A stretch of 64,000 bases of DNA from WTAW01 sp964406575 (GTDB lineage: Bacteria; Acidobacteriota; Aminicenantia; Aminicenantales; Aminicenantaceae). The first letter of the stretch is position 1. The number at the start of each line of letters is the position of its first letter. The DNA lies in NCBI GenBank assembly GCA_964406575.1, contig CAYOSH010000008.1:1-64000 (forward strand). The letters are read 5' to 3'. Position numbers and translations under genes: made by a program. The notes below the pieces were generated by a model, which worked only from the letters and a program-made list of their open reading frames with translations, did not search any database and had not been told where the DNA came from. Shown piece by piece: positions 35,834-45,604 of this stretch.

Positions 35834-38476
35834 ATGTTCGATCTGGAAAAAGAGATCAGAAAATGGAAGAAGAACTTACAAAAATATGAAGTGTTCGAGG
35901 ACGGGCAAGCCGCAGACATCGAACTTCACCTGCGCGACGCCTACAATGCCCGGAGAGAATCGGGGATCTCGGAAGAGAATGCCTTTCGCCAGGCTGTTGC
36001 CCAAGTAGGTACAGCGGAAAGTATTGCCGCTGAATACAGTAAAAACCGGCTCATCATGCTCAACCGCCGCTCCCCTCTTCGCCCCGGCCGATTCATGCCT
36101 GCCCTGGTTTGGAATTACGTAAAGACAGCCCTGCGTGCGATCCGCCGCCAGAAAGGCTACTCCCTCATCAATGTCTCCGGTCTGGCCATAGGCCTTACCG
36201 TCTGTATGCTGATCGTTCTCTGGGTGGTGGATGAATGGAGCTTCGATCGTTTCAATACCAACGCCGGCCGGATCTACCGGGTTTACCGCAATGAATCCGC
36301 CACACAGAAGAATTCCACCAGCGTCTTAACACCGCCGCCCATGGCCGCGGCCCTTAAATCAAATTTTCCTGAAATCATCAAAGCTACCCGATTCGGTTAC
36401 TGGCAAAGACAGCTCGTTACCTATAAAGATAAGAGCTTCAACGAGACACGCTATAGGAATGCCGATCCCGATTTTTTCGCCATGTTTTCCTTTCCTCTGG
36501 CAAGAGGCAATCCGGAAACCGTCTTCTCCAAACCCTATTCTGTCATCCTCACAAAAAAAACCGCGGCCAAATACTTCGGAGAGGAAGACCCTATCGGAAA
36601 AATCCTGACTGTTAACAACTCGTTCGATGTCACCGTCACCGGAATCATACACAATGAATCGTTTAACTCGAGCCTGGAATTCGACCTCCTGTCCCCCTTT
36701 GAAATCCTCCTCAAGGAATCCATAGGGGAAAAGAATGCGGATAACTGGGGATTCAATTCCTTTGGCACCTATGTCATGCTGGAGCAATCCGCCTCCGCCG
36801 AAAATGTCAACCAGAAGCTCACCGGCTACCTTAAAAAATATACCGACGAGGACACAGATGAACTGGTTCTCCAGCCGCTAACCGACATCCACCTTTTTTC
36901 CAACCTGGGCCACGATCTCGACAACCGGGGCGATATAAAATATGTCTGGATCTTCAGCGCCCTGGCCCTATTCGTCCTGCTCATTGCCTGTGTCAATTTC
37001 ATGAATCTCACCACCGCCCGTTCAGCCAACCGGGCCAGGGAAGTCGGGCTGAGAAAAGTGGTGGGGGCAGGGCGGCCACAGCTTATTCGCCAGTTTTTCG
37101 GCGAGTCCATTCTGATGGCCGCTCTGGCTCTGATGATCGCCCTGTGTCTCGTAGAGATTCTGCTTCCGCTGTTTAATACCCTCTCCGGTAAACAACTCCC
37201 ATCAGCTTGGCGGAATAATCCCGCTCTCTTACTCGGATTTATCGGCCTTGCCCTGGTGACCGGTATTTCATCCGGCATCTACCCGGCTCTTTTCCTGTCC
37301 TCCTTCCAGCCTATCCGGATCCTCAAAGGCACCATGAGATCATCAGGGGCCAATCCTTTCTTCAGAAAGGTACTGGTTATTTTCCAGTTCACGCTTTCTG
37401 TTTTTCTCATCATCGGAACGATCGTCATCTCAAGGCAGCTCTCCTATATGAGAAATATAGACCTTGGTTTTAACCGGGAGCACATCATCCATTTGAGTAT
37501 CCATGGCGAGCTTCATGATAAATACAGCGCCATCCGCGAACGGTTTCTTCAAAATCCTGATGTCCTTCACGTAACAGCCTCCATGGCTCTTCCCACCAAT
37601 ATCCAGAGCTCCCCCGGAACTCCGATGTGGGAAGGGAGACCCGATGATGCAAAAATGGAGATCAAGGCTGACTTTGTGGATTATGATTACATCGAGACTT
37701 TCGAAATCCCCCTGGTTGAAGGCCGAAGCTTTTCACGGGAATATTCCACAGATCCTGAAACCGCCTTCATCGTCAATGAGGAAGCCGTGAGACGAATGGG
37801 GCTTGAAAAACCAGTAGTGGGAAAGAGGTTTGGATTCTGGGAGATCGACGGCCAGATCATCGGTGTTATGAAGGATGCCCATTTCCAGATCCTTCACCAA
37901 AAGATAGAGCCTCTGGTATTTAAAATGTTTCCAGGATGGCTGAGGCGCATGTATGTGAAGATCCGCTCCGACAATGTTTCCGCCACTCTGGCCTCTCTGC
38001 ACAAGACCTGGGACGAGATGAATCTGGGCTATCCCTTCGAGTTCCGGTTTCTGGATGAGGACTTCCACAATCTATACGAGAGTGAAGCGAGACTTGAGAG
38101 AATCTTTCAGTCCTTCGCGGCCCTGGCCGTGTTTATCGCCTGTCTGGGTCTTTTCGGTCTAGCCTCCTTCATGGGCGAACAGAGGACAAAGGAGATCGGA
38201 ATTCGCAAGGTTCTGGGCTCCTCTACTGCCGGCATTATGGCACTCCTCAACCAGCAATTCCTTAAATGGATCGCAGCCGCCAACCTCATCGCCTGGCCTG
38301 TCGCCTATTTTGCCATGCAGAAATGGCTTCAAAAATTCGCTTACCGGACCAACATCGAGATATGGGTATTCCTTCTTTCCGCCGCGCTCGGCCTAACAGT
38401 GGCTCTGCTCACAGTCAGCGTGCAGACCTTGAGAGCCGCCAGGGCCAATCCTGTCGACAGCCTCAAGCACGAGTGA
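35834..38476 (+). CDS. Orphan MacB/FtsX-type ABC permease with HAAS-like prefix domain
   Basis: 880 residues. Residues 1-75 form a helical cytoplasmic prefix of the HAAS-like 'permease prefix 1' type (DIELHLRDAYNARRESGISE, then AFRQAVAQVGTAESIAAEY). This is a different prefix from those of the permeases at 29200 and 39164. The permease begins at about residue 92 (WNYVKTALRAIRRQKGYSL). FtsX cores have CVNFMNLTTARSANRAREVG and TKEIGIRKVLGSS; tail NPVDSLKHE. AAGGAG precedes the ATG. It is in an operon with padR at 35478. GC content is higher than in the other permeases. Confidence 0.9.
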   Translation: MFDLEKEIRKWKKNLQKYEVFEDGQAADIELHLRDAYNARRESGISEENAFRQAVAQVGTAESIAAEYSKNRLIMLNRRSPLRPGRFMPALVWNYVKTALRAIRRQKGYSLINVSGLAIGLTVCMLIVLWVVDEWSFDRFNTNAGRIYRVYRNESATQKNSTSVLTPPPMAAALKSNFPEIIKATRFGYWQRQLVTYKDKSFNETRYRNADPDFFAMFSFPLARGNPETVFSKPYSVILTKKTAAKYFGEEDPIGKILTVNNSFDVTVTGIIHNESFNSSLEFDLLSPFEILLKESIGEKNADNWGFNSFGTYVMLEQSASAENVNQKLTGYLKKYTDEDTDELVLQPLTDIHLFSNLGHDLDNRGDIKYVWIFSALALFVLLIACVNFMNLTTARSANRAREVGLRKVVGAGRPQLIRQFFGESILMAALALMIALCLVEILLPLFNTLSGKQLPSAWRNNPALLLGFIGLALVTGISSGIYPALFLSSFQPIRILKGTMRSSGANPFFRKVLVIFQFTLSVFLIIGTIVISRQLSYMRNIDLGFNREHIIHLSIHGELHDKYSAIRERFLQNPDVLHVTASMALPTNIQSSPGTPMWEGRPDDAKMEIKADFVDYDYIETFEIPLVEGRSFSREYSTDPETAFIVNEEAVRRMGLEKPVVGKRFGFWEIDGQIIGVMKDAHFQILHQKIEPLVFKMFPGWLRRMYVKIRSDNVSATLASLHKTWDEMNLGYPFEFRFLDEDFHNLYESEARLERIFQSFAALAVFIACLGLFGLASFMGEQRTKEIGIRKVLGSSTAGIMALLNQQFLKWIAAANLIAWPVAYFAMQKWLQKFAYRTNIEIWVFLLSAALGLTVALLTVSVQTLRAARANPVDSLKHE

Positions 38477-38499
38477 CTGACTACACAAGAATTTCGTTG

Positions 38500-38668
38500 A
38501 CCCCCCCAGCACGACCTTCGCGATGTTTTCCCGGTCTTCGATATACTGGTGAGCCTCAGAAACTTTTTCAAAGGAAAATGCCCCGTCCACATGAGGCTTT
38601 ACCCAGCCTTGCTCCACTCCTCCCAGGATCTCATGGTCCAGGAGGTTTCCTTTGGCTCTGTTAGTCAT
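38500..38668 (-). pseudogene. C-terminal relic of a medium-chain (zinc-type/quinone) oxidoreductase
   Basis: About 55 codons on the minus strand read as the C-terminal end of a medium-chain dehydrogenase: GWVKPHVDGAFSFEKVSEA, then HQYIEDRENIAKVVL. This is the usual end of that family (Pxvdx-fxxexvxeAhxxxexxxxxGKvvl). No Rossmann domain or start is left. It lies between two permease operons. Confidence 0.65.
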
Positions 38669-38799
38669 GAAGGCCAGACCTTTTTGACTTAAAGAGACTA
38701 GTGCTGTTTAGGGGGATAATTAAAAAAAGCTCAAAAGGAATGAACTTTTTTATTCCCATTTACGTCTAATATATTTGAATCCAATAGAAATGAGGCAAA

Positions 38800-39129
38800 A
38801 TGGAACTATTGACACGGTTGGAAGAAGCCATTCTGATATCTGTTTTTAAGTTGGGAGAAGAGGCCTACGGAGTTCCCATCAACCATGAGGTCTCCAATAT
38901 CTTTCGCAGAACATATTCGCTTGGAGGACTTTACTTCGCCCTGGATCAGCTTGTCCGCAAGGAATATCTGATGAAGCAGACATCGGACTCTACCCCTCGG
39001 AGAGGTGGCCGGAGCAAATCATATTATAGGCTGACTCCTGAAGGTAAGGAGGCCTTGGAAGCCGTCCGTCGACATCAGATTAAATTGTGGAATATCATTC
39101 CTGAATTCAACGCTGGCAATGGGAACTAA
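38800..39129 (+). CDS. PadR-family transcriptional regulator
   Basis: 109 residues, ATGAGG before the ATG. Winged-helix pattern: LTRLEEAILISVFKLGEEAYG, then RTYSLGGLYFALDQLVRKEY and a wing with STPRRGGRSKSYYRLTPEG. The wing closely resembles that of the padR at 28867, and both precede permeases with the same type of prefix domain. The permease starts 34 bases after its stop. No sigma-54 motif is visible upstream. Confidence 0.88.
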   Translation: MELLTRLEEAILISVFKLGEEAYGVPINHEVSNIFRRTYSLGGLYFALDQLVRKEYLMKQTSDSTPRRGGRSKSYYRLTPEGKEALEAVRRHQIKLWNIIPEFNAGNGN

Positions 39130-39163
39130 CGGAATCGTGATAACGGGAATTGACAAAGGTTAG

Positions 39164-41776
39164 ATGAAAAAGAACAACGCTGAGCCAGCGCAGCCGCCTC
39201 GGTTAGCAGCGTGGCTATTGAAATGGATCTCGGGTTCTTTCAGCGGGCCATCCATTGTGGGGGATTATGAAGAAATGTATCAGGAAAAAGTGCATGAATA
39301 TGGTTCTTCCGCCGCGAGTTCATGGTATTGGTCGCAGGTTCTCAGATCCCTGCCGATGTTTGCTGTCAATCTTATCTTTGGGAGTGCTGCTATGTTAAAG
39401 AATTATCTCAAATTGGCGTACAGGAATATCATCAGGCATAAAAGGTATGCTTTCCTCAATATCACAGGTTTGGCCGTGGGTTTGGCTGCGTGCTTGCTCA
39501 TGGCCGGCTATGTCATTCACGAGCTGAGCTTTGAGACTATGCATCCTTGCAGGGATCGTATCTTCCGAGTGAACGGACGCATCCCCATGGGAGGCAGAGT
39601 CTTTCTCAATGCGGTCGTCAGCGCTCCTTTTGGTCCGGCTATTGAGGACTCTCTCCCTGAAATCGACGAGAGTGTCCGCATTCTAAGGCGTCGCCATATC
39701 CCGGTGCGCGTTGGAGATCGGGACTTCAAGGAAAATAAGATGTTTTTTGCCGAGCAGGAAATCTTGGATCTCTTTGCCATCCCCTTCCTCCAGGGCAATC
39801 CCAAAAGGGCTTTGATCTCACCATTCACTGTAATCATCGATGAGACCATGGCCCGGAAATACTTTGGTGACGAAGATCCTATCGGAAAATCTGTACGGCT
39901 TACGCTTGACAAAACATACGATTTTCAGGTCACAGGCGTCATGAGGAACATGCCCTCTAACACTGTGATCAGAACTCCCATGATTGCCTCTTTTGCAACA
40001 TTCCTTCAAACCCATAAAGAGGAGATGACACAGTGGGAGAGCTGGGGGAATATCACAACCTTTATTCGCCTGAGGAAAGGCGTCGATCCTGTAACAATGG
40101 ACGAAAAGATCACTGCCGTAGCCCGCTCATATCTTCCAGAAGAAGAGAAGGAGGCCTCATATTACCTCCAAGCTCTCAAGAGGATCTACATCGATAATGC
40201 AGCCCACGGGATGAACAATGACCTGGACAACTCGGGAAGCCTCACCCAGCTGTATATTTTTTCCGCTGTTGCGCTTCTCATCTTGCTTATTGCTGCCATC
40301 AATTTTATCAACCTGTCCACTGCAAAAATCGCTGGTCGAATGAAAGAAGTGGGCATCCGCAAGACATGTGGAGCCGTCCGTTCGCACCTCATAAAACAAT
40401 TCCTAATGGAATCACTCTTGTTAACATCTGCCGCCATGGGGGTGGGGCTTTTGCTCTTCTCCCTATTCAAACCCCGCCTGGATCATTATCTTGGGAAAAC
40501 ACTCCATTTGGGAATTCTGACGGCGCCCTGGATTCTTCCCGCTGTTGTCGGTCTTGTGCTGGCCGTAGGATTTCTTGCGGGATCCTATCCGGCCTTGTTC
40601 CTCTCGAGGTTCCCAGCCGCGGTTATTTTCAGATCCGGAGTTCACCGCGGCCCTTCAAAATCTGGGCTGAGAAGGATTCTGGTTGGCGCTCAGTTCTTCA
40701 TTGCTGGGGCGCTTATTGTGTGCACCTTGATCGTCATGAAACAAGTGCGTTATTCTGAAACGAAAGACCTGGGATACAGCAAAGACAATCTGATCGTCTT
40801 GAACAACAGGGATTCCTCTCTTCTCAAAAAGGTGAGTCTTGTCAAGAGCCAAATTCTGAGTCAGACCGGAGCTCTGGATGCATCCGTCGTAGACGGATTT
40901 CCTTCGGCTCAGAATCGAAACATCTCAACAATCCGACTGGAAAGTCAAACAGAAGAAGAAACTCTGGTCCAATCCCAGGAAGTTGATCCTAATTTTGTTC
41001 AAACAATGGGATTGAATCTCATCTCCGGTAGAAATTTCGAAGCTGGGCGTACAGCCGATGAGGAGGCGGTTCTGATCAACGAGGCCGCTGCAAAGAGCTT
41101 CGGTTTTGAGAATGCACTGGGAAAATTCCTGTATCGGGAAGACAAGGCCTACCAGATTATCGGGGTACTCAAGGATTGGAACACCAATTCCATCCATTCC
41201 CCCATTTATCCCATGGTCTTATTCCCTTCTGATGATACCGCGACCAAACTTATCGTCCGACTCCCTGCGGAGGGGACTCAGGAAATCATCTCCCGGATCA
41301 GAGAAGTTGTGACTGGCCTTCTGCCCGGGCAGATCTTTGATTATTCTTATGTCGACGAACTCCACCTCCAGTCATATGATGAAGAAAGACGGCTGGCATC
41401 GCTTCTTTTCTCCTTCTGTGAGCTGACCATTTTTGTGGCCTGTCTCGGTATCTTCGGCCTTGCAGCCTACAGCACAGAACAGCGCACCAAAGAGATCGGC
41501 ATTCGCAAGGTTCTCGGCTCGAGTGTCTCCGGGATCGTTATGCTGCTTACCCGAAGCTACGCCCGCTGGGTGATCTTGGCCAATATTTTAGCCTGGCCGA
41601 CAGCGTATTTCGCTGCGAGCCGATGGCTTCAGTCCTTTGCCTACAGAACTTCTGTCGGCATAAGTCCTTTTATTGTGGCCGCTTTGATGACTCTTTCGGT
41701 GGCGCTGCTCTCGGTTCTCTTTCAGACATTAAAAGCAGCTTCCACCAATCCTATCCATTCCTTAAGATACGAATAA
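39164..41776 (+). CDS. Orphan MacB/FtsX-type ABC permease with 'prefix 2' domain
   Basis: 870 residues. The prefix at 1-78 is of the 'permease prefix 2' kind: QPPRLAAWLLKWISGSF, GDYEEMYQEKVHEYG and SSWYWSQVLRSLP. The permease starts at about residue 79 (MLKNYLKLAYRNIIRHKRY). FtsX cores have AINFINLSTAKIAGRMKEVG and TKEIGIRKVLGSSVSG; tail NPIHSLRYE, where His replaces the usual Asp. It is in an operon with padR at 38800. No ATPase gene lies next to it. Confidence 0.9.
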   Translation: MKKNNAEPAQPPRLAAWLLKWISGSFSGPSIVGDYEEMYQEKVHEYGSSAASSWYWSQVLRSLPMFAVNLIFGSAAMLKNYLKLAYRNIIRHKRYAFLNITGLAVGLAACLLMAGYVIHELSFETMHPCRDRIFRVNGRIPMGGRVFLNAVVSAPFGPAIEDSLPEIDESVRILRRRHIPVRVGDRDFKENKMFFAEQEILDLFAIPFLQGNPKRALISPFTVIIDETMARKYFGDEDPIGKSVRLTLDKTYDFQVTGVMRNMPSNTVIRTPMIASFATFLQTHKEEMTQWESWGNITTFIRLRKGVDPVTMDEKITAVARSYLPEEEKEASYYLQALKRIYIDNAAHGMNNDLDNSGSLTQLYIFSAVALLILLIAAINFINLSTAKIAGRMKEVGIRKTCGAVRSHLIKQFLMESLLLTSAAMGVGLLLFSLFKPRLDHYLGKTLHLGILTAPWILPAVVGLVLAVGFLAGSYPALFLSRFPAAVIFRSGVHRGPSKSGLRRILVGAQFFIAGALIVCTLIVMKQVRYSETKDLGYSKDNLIVLNNRDSSLLKKVSLVKSQILSQTGALDASVVDGFPSAQNRNISTIRLESQTEEETLVQSQEVDPNFVQTMGLNLISGRNFEAGRTADEEAVLINEAAAKSFGFENALGKFLYREDKAYQIIGVLKDWNTNSIHSPIYPMVLFPSDDTATKLIVRLPAEGTQEIISRIREVVTGLLPGQIFDYSYVDELHLQSYDEERRLASLLFSFCELTIFVACLGIFGLAAYSTEQRTKEIGIRKVLGSSVSGIVMLLTRSYARWVILANILAWPTAYFAASRWLQSFAYRTSVGISPFIVAALMTLSVALLSVLFQTLKAASTNPIHSLRYE

Positions 41777-41836
41777 AAAGCCAAATTGATAACACATTGG
41801 GAAATACCCAGAGTCGCAAAAAAATACTGACAATCC

Positions 41837-43537
41837 TCATGGTCGTTTCCTTTGTCGTTCACGGATGGATATCAGATCCTTCATGACATTATGCATGCCC
41901 CCCGACCACTCTCTGGTGCCAAAAGCATCGTGCAATTGGCCATAGAGCCTGAACAATTCCTGATAGATTTGTCGGTTTTTACTTTTTGGCTCATAGACCT
42001 CTTTGATGCCTGTCATCATATCCTGAGCCGCTTCCACTCTAGAAAATCCGCTGAGCTCTTTTCCTGCTGCCACGGCCCCGAATATAGCTGCACCCAAGGC
42101 AGGTGTTTGGTCGCTCCTGGAGACCTTCATGGGACGATCGATAATATCCGCATAGATCTGCATGAGGAAGGAATTTTTGCTGGCTAATCCCCCACAGTTG
42201 ACGATCTCCTCCACAGCCACCCCGTATTCCCTCATCCGGTCGATGATGGTCAGCGCTCCGAAAGCTGTGGCCTCGATCAAAGCCCGGTAAATCTCATGGG
42301 CCTGTGTATGAAGTGTCTGTCCGATAAGGAGCCCACTCAACCGGACATCCGCCAGAATGTTTCGGTTCCCGTGGTTCCAGTCCAAAGCCAGGAGGCCATG
42401 CTCTCCCGGCTTCTGTTTAGAAGCTTCGATTTCCAGGTTCTTGAACTTTTCATCGAGATTTTTTCCGTATTGATCAGGAACCAGGTGATTCACAAACCAC
42501 AAAAAAATATCCCCCACTGCTGATTGTCCGGCTTCGATACCATAATAGCCGGGAAGTACAGATCCATCCGCGATCCCACAGACTCCAGGGATATCAACAA
42601 AACCCTTATGTTTTGGGGAAACCATAATATCACATGTGCTCGTTCCCAAGATTTTGACAAGGGTTCTCTCTTTGACTCCGGCGCCAACGGCACCCATATG
42701 TGCATCCAAAGCCCCTACAGCGATGGCGATTCCCGGTTTCAGTCCGAGTTTTCCGGCCCATTCCGGAGTGAGTCGTCCTGCGAGTTGGTTAGAGGGGACA
42801 GCTTTTTTATACAGTCTGTCACGCAGGTTTTCCAAATCCGGATCAAGCGCGGCAAGAAATTCTCTGTCCGGCAAGCCGCCCCAGTCGTCGTTGTACATGG
42901 CTTTGTGGCCGGCTGCACACACGCTGCGGACGATCTTCTCCGGTCGGGTTTCTCCGGAGAGGACAGCCGGAATATAATCGCAGATCTCCACAAAACTATA
43001 CGCTGCCTTAAAAACTTCTGGTGACGTGTTTTTACAGTGTAGGATATTGCTCCAGAACCATTCAGACGAATAGGTACCGCCGATCTTCGCCAGGTATTCC
43101 GGACGCATTTCCTGCGCTGTCTCTGTGATCTGAGCCGCTTCGACATGACTGGAATGATCCTTCCAAAGCCAGACCTTGGCATTCAAGTTGTCCTTGAATT
43201 CAGGAAGCATACCCAGAGGAATACACTGTCTGTTGACCGGACCGGGACTGCTTCCAGTGGTATCGATACCGATACCTATGATGCTGGCCGGATCGAATCC
43301 GGGAGAGGTGTCCCTGGCCTGCTGGAGAGCTCCTTTTACAGCTTTTTCCATGGTGGAAAAATAGTCTTCAGGATTCTGCCTGGCAACGTTCGGGTCTGTC
43401 GGATCCAGCAGGATGCCATCTTCGCCAGATGGATAGTTGATCACGCAAACGGCCAACTCATGTCCGTCCTCAAGGTCCACGATCAATGAACGGCAGGAAT
43501 TGGTCCCGAAATCCAATCCCAAGGCAAATTTTTTCAA
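41837..43537 (-). CDS. araB: L-ribulokinase (FGGY family)
   Basis: 566 residues, the usual length of ribulokinase. N-terminal phosphate-binding motif LGLDFGTNSCRSLIVDL; substrate-region motifs IGIGIDTTGSSPGPV, VWLWKDHSSHVEAAQI and GTYSSEWFWSNILH. The actin-fold C-terminal part has GALDAHMGAVGAG and the FGGY signature region VNCGGLASKNSFLMQIYADI. The enzyme phosphorylates L-ribulose to L-ribulose 5-phosphate in arabinose use. TTG start with GGTGG six bases upstream. No araA, araD or sugar transporter lies nearby, so it is an isolated pathway gene. Other FGGY sugar kinases are the alternative, less likely because of the TTGSSPGPV and WKDH motifs. Confidence 0.85.
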   Translation of the reverse strand: MKKFALGLDFGTNSCRSLIVDLEDGHELAVCVINYPSGEDGILLDPTDPNVARQNPEDYFSTMEKAVKGALQQARDTSPGFDPASIIGIGIDTTGSSPGPVNRQCIPLGMLPEFKDNLNAKVWLWKDHSSHVEAAQITETAQEMRPEYLAKIGGTYSSEWFWSNILHCKNTSPEVFKAAYSFVEICDYIPAVLSGETRPEKIVRSVCAAGHKAMYNDDWGGLPDREFLAALDPDLENLRDRLYKKAVPSNQLAGRLTPEWAGKLGLKPGIAIAVGALDAHMGAVGAGVKERTLVKILGTSTCDIMVSPKHKGFVDIPGVCGIADGSVLPGYYGIEAGQSAVGDIFLWFVNHLVPDQYGKNLDEKFKNLEIEASKQKPGEHGLLALDWNHGNRNILADVRLSGLLIGQTLHTQAHEIYRALIEATAFGALTIIDRMREYGVAVEEIVNCGGLASKNSFLMQIYADIIDRPMKVSRSDQTPALGAAIFGAVAAGKELSGFSRVEAAQDMMTGIKEVYEPKSKNRQIYQELFRLYGQLHDAFGTREWSGGMHNVMKDLISIRERQRKRP

Positions 43538-43848
43538 GTTATTCCACCAACCTCTGTCGGATCACCCTCGAGGCGATTCCCAGATTCCCAGAATGAGCAA
43601 AAAAATGCAGAGCAATTCCTCTACAGTCGAGGACTTGCAATCCCTGCATGACTTTATCCCTTCCTAGGGATGGCTTATTTTTTACTATTAACTCTCTAAA
43701 TATGTCAAATTATTTGTCTCCTATCTGTTTGATAAGGCCTCTTTCCTGTGATATTCATGCGACTAAGATTGTATTGTTTGTCAAACTGTGGAAATTCGCT
43801 TTAAAAAATTCGTTGAAGAAAACAATTCAGTTCTTTATGATGTGAGAA
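43538..43848. other. Divergent intergenic region, araB / ABC exporter
   Basis: About 310 bases, AT-rich toward the exporter. No gene, operator boxes or sigma-54 motif seen. Confidence 0.5.
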
Positions 43849-44751
43849 ATGCTCGAAATCGAAACACAGGGGCTGACCAAATATTACGGAAAAGCAAGAG
43901 GCATTATCGATCTCGACCTGAAGATTGAGTCAGGCGAGATCTTTGGATTCATCGGGCCCAATGGGGCCGGTAAATCAACTACCATCCGTACGCTGCTTGG
44001 ATTGATTTTTCCGACCTCAGGCAGCGGCAGAATTTTCGGCCTGGACATTGTCAAGGAGTCAAAAGAGATCAAAAGACGCATCGGATACATGCCCGCAGAG
44101 GTCAATTATTATGAAAAGATGGACGTTCATGAGCTTCTCAGATATTCTGCACGGTTTTATGATTCAGACAGCGAGTCCAGGATAAAAAAGCTGGCAGATA
44201 CTTTTGCTCTAGACCTCAAAAGAAAGATCGTCGACCTCTCCCGGGGGAATAAGAAGAAAGTCTCGATTGTACAGAGTCTCATCCACCGCCCCAAGTTGTT
44301 GATCCTGGATGAGCCGACCAGCAGTCTGGATCCGTTGATGCAAGCGACATTCTTTGACATCTTGAGAGAGGAAAACACCAGGGGCACAACCATATTTTTT
44401 TCCTCTCACACTCTGAGCGAAGTTCAAAACATGTGTCGGAGAGTCGGGATCATAAAGGAAGGCAAAATCATCGCAGTGGAGGACATCGATACTCTTAGGA
44501 AAAAACAACTTCGCAAGATCCAGGTTGAATTTACTCATCCTGTTGATACTGACGCTGTTGATTGTTTAGGCGTGATAGCTCCGCGGGCAGACAAAAACTT
44601 CCTGAATTTCATGTTTTCAGGAAATATGAATGGTCTTCTCGACACTCTGGCTTCAAAAGACATTAAAGACCTGATCATTGAAGAGCCTACTCTAGAGGAA
44701 ATCTTCCTGCACTATTACTCTGATGCCAAAGAGAACGATGGGAAAGCCTAG
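43849..44751 (+). CDS. ABC-2 type exporter, ATP-binding protein
   Basis: 300 residues. Walker A GPNGAGKST at 36-44, signature variant LSRGN at 130-134 (usual LSGGQ), Walker B LLILDEP at 150-156, then the H-loop SSHTLSE. A C-terminal extension of about 80 residues follows, as in the ABC-2/DrrA-like group. It pairs with the membrane gene that follows immediately. Unlike the orphan permeases it has a dedicated partner. The ribosome site is weak. Confidence 0.9.
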   Translation: MLEIETQGLTKYYGKARGIIDLDLKIESGEIFGFIGPNGAGKSTTIRTLLGLIFPTSGSGRIFGLDIVKESKEIKRRIGYMPAEVNYYEKMDVHELLRYSARFYDSDSESRIKKLADTFALDLKRKIVDLSRGNKKKVSIVQSLIHRPKLLILDEPTSSLDPLMQATFFDILREENTRGTTIFFSSHTLSEVQNMCRRVGIIKEGKIIAVEDIDTLRKKQLRKIQVEFTHPVDTDAVDCLGVIAPRADKNFLNFMFSGNMNGLLDTLASKDIKDLIIEEPTLEEIFLHYYSDAKENDGKA

Positions 44752-44752
44752 T

Positions 44753-45577
44753 ATGCTTTTTAATAGAAACATATACCTTAAAGAATTGAAACGTTTTCGC
44801 ACCTCTGTAATTGCCTGGTGCTTATCTATTGATGTGCTCATCCTGATGGGAATGGCATTTTATCCTATCCTCATGGAAGAGGACATGCTGAAACAAATAA
44901 CGGCCTTTTTCGAAAATCCCTTCATGAAGAACATCATGTCGGCCTTCGGTGCGACTCTGGATGTAATGACCAATGTCTTAGGTTATTATGTTACCAGGAA
45001 TGCGGTCTTTATCATGCTTATAGGAAGCTTTTTTTCCATACTGCTTGCCGGTAAGATTCTGGCTCAAGAAGAGCATGAAAAAACGGCTGAATTTCTTCTC
45101 GCCAAACCCGTAACGAGATTGGAGATTGCTTGGACCAAATTCACCGTATTTTTCAATTGCCTCGTGCTCCTGAATGTGAATATTCTGGTCATCGGATTCA
45201 TAAGCCTGGAAATCTTCAAAGGAAACAGCGAATACCGGCTGACAGCTTTTTTGATCTATTCGTTTTATGCCTTCCTGTTGATGTTGACGCTTGGAGCTAT
45301 CGGGCTTTTTCTTTCTCTTCTGATAAAAAGAGGTCGCCCTGTCACCAATGTGTCTATCGGTATTATTATTGGGGTGTATTTTGTTGATGTTTTATCGAAA
45401 GTCACGAAATCCGCGGATAAGATCGGATATTTAAGCCCGTTTAAATATGTTGACTCTCGAGTTCTTTACCCGGACTATGGCCTGATATGGTGGCGAGTGC
45501 TGTATTTCCTTGGAATATCTTTCGTCCTCATTATCCTTACTTTACTCATATATAAAAAGAAAGACATTCTGGTATAG
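44753..45577 (+). CDS. ABC-2 type exporter, permease
   Basis: 274 residues from the ATG one base after the ATPase stop; an upstream ATG at 44738 would overlap the ATPase end and is possible. Six hydrophobic segments: 17-38, 72-98, 130-153, 164-185, 198-215 and 246-268. The short loop ILAQEEHEKTAEFLLAKPVTR after helix 2 is typical of ABC-2 permeases of the 'GldF/YxlG-like' group. It forms one exporter with the preceding ATPase; cargo unknown. Confidence 0.88.
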   Translation: MLFNRNIYLKELKRFRTSVIAWCLSIDVLILMGMAFYPILMEEDMLKQITAFFENPFMKNIMSAFGATLDVMTNVLGYYVTRNAVFIMLIGSFFSILLAGKILAQEEHEKTAEFLLAKPVTRLEIAWTKFTVFFNCLVLLNVNILVIGFISLEIFKGNSEYRLTAFLIYSFYAFLLMLTLGAIGLFLSLLIKRGRPVTNVSIGIIIGVYFVDVLSKVTKSADKIGYLSPFKYVDSRVLYPDYGLIWWRVLYFLGISFVLIILTLLIYKKKDILV

Positions 45578-45604
45578 GGCTTAACTCTTCCTCAACCTTT
45601 GATC

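Noticed and set aside
42524..43024. Long antisense frames inside araB and inside other large genes (for example 13534-14025, 1347-1877)
   Set aside because: They follow from codon bias of the opposite strand and lack start signals or recognisable sequence.
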